Assembly (NCBI RefSeq): GCF_014205165.1
Contig: NZ_JACHMZ010000001.1
Coordinates: forward strand, 2,316,501 to 2,380,500
Origin: Micromonospora carbonacea
GTDB lineage: Bacteria > Actinomycetota > Actinomycetes > Mycobacteriales > Micromonosporaceae
Length of the DNA stretch: 64,000 bases
Reading direction: 5' to 3'
Of the stretch, positions 61,664 through 64,000 are shown piece after piece. The notes under the pieces were generated by a model. That model was not told the DNA's origin and searched no databases. It saw only the letters and a list, made by a program, of their open reading frames with translations. A program made the translations under genes and the position numbers. The stretch's first letter is position 1. Each line of letters starts with the position of its first letter.

Positions 61664-63178
61664 TCAGCGCAGCGATACGCCGGCGAAGTCGGGCAGGTCG
61701 TTGGGGGTCGGGGTGAACCCCTCGACGGTGCCGCGCAGCACGACGTTGCCGTTGAGGTCGAGCGGGAAGATGCCCACCGCCTCGTCCCAGACGATCTTGC
61801 CGGCCTGGGCGTACAGGGTGGCCCGCTTGTCCTGGTCGAGTTCGGCGCGGGCGGCGAGCAGGATGCGGTCGAGTTCCGGGTTGGCGTAGCCGTTGCGCTT
61901 GGCGGTCGACAGGTAGAGCCGGGCCAGGGTGAAGTCGGCGTCGCCGGTGATCGTGCTGCCGGTCGTCATCGTGCTGTCCCAGTCGAGCTTGAGCAGCTTG
62001 TCCAGCCAGGTGGCCCGTTCCAGTTCCTGGGGCTTGACCACGATGCCGACCTTGGCCCAGTCGCTGATCATCGCGTCGGCGAAGGAGTTGCCGTTGGTGC
62101 AGCAGCCGCTGCTCCACATCATCGTGGTGCTGAACCCGTCCGGGTAGCCGGCCTCGGTGAGCAGCTGCCGGGCGCGGGCCGGGTCGTAGGCGTACGGGTT
62201 CTGCCCGGCGGCGCCGAACACGGCCTCCGGCAGCGGGCCGGTGGCCGGGGTCCCGGCCTGGTCGAACAGCGACTTGCTGATCTTGGCGAAGTCGACCGCG
62301 TGCCACATGGCCTGCCGGACCCGCGCGTCGGTGAACGGCTTGCGGGAGCTGTTGAACCAGATGTAGTAGTTGGCGTACGTCGGGAACGACTTGACGGTCA
62401 GGTCCTTGTTGTCCCGCAGCCCGGTGAGCTGGTCCGGCGGCAGGCCCCAGGTCACGTCGATCTCGTTGTTCGCCAGCGCGGTCACCCGGCCGGACACCTC
62501 GGGAATGTAGCGGTAGGAGATGCCGGTGAGCTTCGGCTGGTCGCCGCGGTACTTGTCGTTGCGGACCAGGTTCACGCTCTGGCCGGCGGTGAACGACGAG
62601 ACCTTGAACGGGCCGGTGCCGTACGGGGCGTCGAAGAACGCGCTGTCGCCGATCTTGGCGGCGGGGGCGATCCAGAGCAGGGTGAGGTTGCTCAGCACGG
62701 TGCCGAGCTGGCTCTTGGTGTGGATGGTCAGGGTGCGCTCGTCGGGGGTGCGGATGTCGTCGACGGTGGCCCACAGCCCGGCCAGCGGCCCCTTGCCGTC
62801 GATCAGCGCCTGGAGCGACGCCTTGGCGTCGGCGCTGGTCATCGGCGTCCCGTCGGCGAAGGTGACGCCGCTGCGCAGCACGAACTGCCAGGTCAACGGG
62901 TCGGGGTTGGTCCAGCTCTCGGCGAGCTTCGGGGCGATCTTCCCGTCCTGGCGGACCACCAGGGTCTCGAAGACCTCCTGGACGACGGTGAGGGTGGGTT
63001 GGTCCGCCGAGTTCGCGGCGAACGGGTTCAACGAGACCACCGGGGTCGGGTTGGCGACCCGGAGGGTGGTGACGCCGCCGCCGTCACCGGCGGGGTCGGC
63101 GGAGCCGAAGGAGCACGCGGTCAGCCCGAGCACGGCGGCGAGAGCCAGCGCGCCGAGTCGGGTGGTCGAAGATCTCAT
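61664..63178 (-). CDS. Peptide-type (SBP_bac_5) ABC transporter substrate-binding lipoprotein
   Basis: 504 aa. A lipoprotein signal ends at LGLTA|C22. The mature chain has the DppA/OppA/SatA fold: LRVANPTPVVSLNPF, YGTGPFKVSSF, WFNSSRKPFTDARVRQAM, DPARARQLLTEAGYP. A CC pair at SGCCTN sits in the presumed ligand lobe. In Haemophilus ducreyi a family-5 protein (SatA) binds sialic acid, so with nanE and a kinase downstream this protein may bind Neu5Ac or a related sugar; peptides remain possible. Gap of 22 bp from the permease gene. Confidence 0.9.
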   Translation of the reverse strand: MRSSTTRLGALALAAVLGLTACSFGSADPAGDGGGVTTLRVANPTPVVSLNPFAANSADQPTLTVVQEVFETLVVRQDGKIAPKLAESWTNPDPLTWQFVLRSGVTFADGTPMTSADAKASLQALIDGKGPLAGLWATVDDIRTPDERTLTIHTKSQLGTVLSNLTLLWIAPAAKIGDSAFFDAPYGTGPFKVSSFTAGQSVNLVRNDKYRGDQPKLTGISYRYIPEVSGRVTALANNEIDVTWGLPPDQLTGLRDNKDLTVKSFPTYANYYIWFNSSRKPFTDARVRQAMWHAVDFAKISKSLFDQAGTPATGPLPEAVFGAAGQNPYAYDPARARQLLTEAGYPDGFSTTMMWSSGCCTNGNSFADAMISDWAKVGIVVKPQELERATWLDKLLKLDWDSTMTTGSTITGDADFTLARLYLSTAKRNGYANPELDRILLAARAELDQDKRATLYAQAGKIVWDEAVGIFPLDLNGNVVLRGTVEGFTPTPNDLPDFAGVSLR

Positions 63179-63200
63179 GTCTGCCCATTTCGCTGACGGG

Positions 63201-64000
63201 TTACCGGGTGGAGAGGTTCGGGTCGGAGCGGTCCCGTAGTTCGTCGCCGAGCACGCCGACGCAGACCACGAAGACGGCCAGGACCAGGCCTGGCAGGGTG
63301 GCGATCCACCAGGCGCTGGCCAGGTAGTCGCGTCCGTTGGCGATGGTGGTGCCCCAGCTCGGCGTGCCGGCCGGGATGCCCAGGGACAGGAAGCTCAGCG
63401 ACGCCTCGGCGACGATGACGAATCCGAGCTGGACGGTGGCGATGACCAGCAACGGGCTGGCCACCGCGGGGAGCACGCAGTGCCGCACGACGTGCCACGG
63501 GCCGGCGCCGAGGGTGCGGGCCGCGTTGGCGAAGTCCCGGGAGCGGGTCGCCAGGGTCTGCGCCCGGGCCACCCGCGCGAAGATCGGCCAGGTGGTGATG
63601 GACAGGGTGAGCACGACGTTGGTGACGCTGGAACCCAGCACGCCGGCGACGAAGACGGCGAGCAGGATCGACGGGAAGGCCAGTTGGATGTCGGCCAGTC
63701 GCATGAGGGTCGCGTCCACCGCCCCGCCGAGGTAGCCGCAGAGGATGCCGAGCGCGGCGCCCACGGTGCCGGCCAGCAGCAGGGTCGCCGCGCCGACCAG
63801 CAACGAGATCCGGGCGCCCTGCATGATCTGGGGCAGCAGGTCCCGGCCGACCTGGTCGGTGCCGAGCAGGGCCAGGCCGCCGTCGGACATCCGGCTGCCC
63901 GGGGGGAGCAGCCGGTCGGCGACGGAGGTCGCGATCGGGTCGTACCGGGCGACCAGCGGCCCGATCACCCCCGCCACCAGGTAGCCGGCGATCACCCCGA
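63201..64000 (-). CDS. Dipeptide-type ABC transporter permease (DppC-like), 5' end cut by window edge
   Basis: The frame is open to the right edge of the window, and the visible sequence begins within the first membrane helix (VAGVIGPLVARYDPIATS), so the true start lies beyond 64000. The GTG at 63995 is internal. Visible: the LLGTDQVGRDLLPQIMQGARISLLVG region conserved in DppC, further helices, and the EAA-type loop FANAARTLGAGPWHVVRHCVLPAV, which docks the ATPase. It forms the channel with a DppB-like partner presumably encoded just upstream outside the window. Confidence 0.9.
   Translation of the reverse strand, partial: GVIAGYLVAGVIGPLVARYDPIATSVADRLLPPGSRMSDGGLALLGTDQVGRDLLPQIMQGARISLLVGAATLLLAGTVGAALGILCGYLGGAVDATLMRLADIQLAFPSILLAVFVAGVLGSSVTNVVLTLSITTWPIFARVARAQTLATRSRDFANAARTLGAGPWHVVRHCVLPAVASPLLVIATVQLGFVIVAEASLSFLSLGIPAGTPSWGTTIANGRDYLASAWWIATLPGLVLAVFVVCVGVLGDELRDRSDPNLSTR

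Overview
The window is very GC-rich DNA from a filamentous actinomycete. The codon use, the EccB/EccD type VII secretion genes, an NnaR-like regulator with a GlnR-like site, and DUF2510/DUF4041 genes point to the Micromonosporaceae (Micromonospora, Salinispora and relatives). The genus is an inference. I saw no rRNA, tRNA, CRISPR array, insertion sequence or integrase.

Region 1 (2-45301, all + strand) is a type VII secretion (T7SS, ESX-like) locus. It holds the end of a GT-A type glycosyltransferase, EccD, EccB, two WXG100-size proteins (the second ends in a YxxxD export motif), a 123-aa protein, a Gly/Pro/Asn-rich repeat protein, a YbaB-like protein, a 113-aa protein, and one uninterrupted gene of 35,373 bp coding for about 11,790 residues. 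This giant protein has a CpnT-like helical N-terminus. It also carries two papain-fold (Tox-PL-like) Cys-His-Asp sites, four degenerate OTU-like units, two near-identical metzincin modules with the motif HExxHxxGxxHD, two long coiled coils, two large beta-rich arrays and a lysine-rich unknown domain. The most economical reading is a T7SS-exported, multi-activity polymorphic toxin or effector. No dedicated immunity gene is evident beside it.

Region 2 (45329-50687) has an NnaR-like HemD/winged-helix regulator on the - strand, divergent from a three-gene carbohydrate ABC importer (lipoprotein and two permeases, no ATPase). They share a 597-bp spacer with a GlnR-like box and a 12-bp inverted repeat. 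The first permease carries an unusual extracytoplasmic beta-sandwich insertion.

Region 3 (51037-55506, +) has a protein made of two winged helices, a DUF4041/GIY-YIG protein, and a DEDDh exonuclease with BRCT-like and DUF2510 domains.

Region 4 (55626-64000, -) is a tightly overlapping amino-sugar operon that enters from the right edge. Its order in transcription is Dpp/Sat-type permease (cut by the edge), peptide-type binding lipoprotein, two ABC ATPases, a BadF/NAGK-type kinase, NanE, a GntR/UTRA regulator and a FAD-dependent oxidoreductase. NanE plus a kinase beside a peptide-type importer suggests uptake and breakdown of sialic acid or ManNAc-type sugars.
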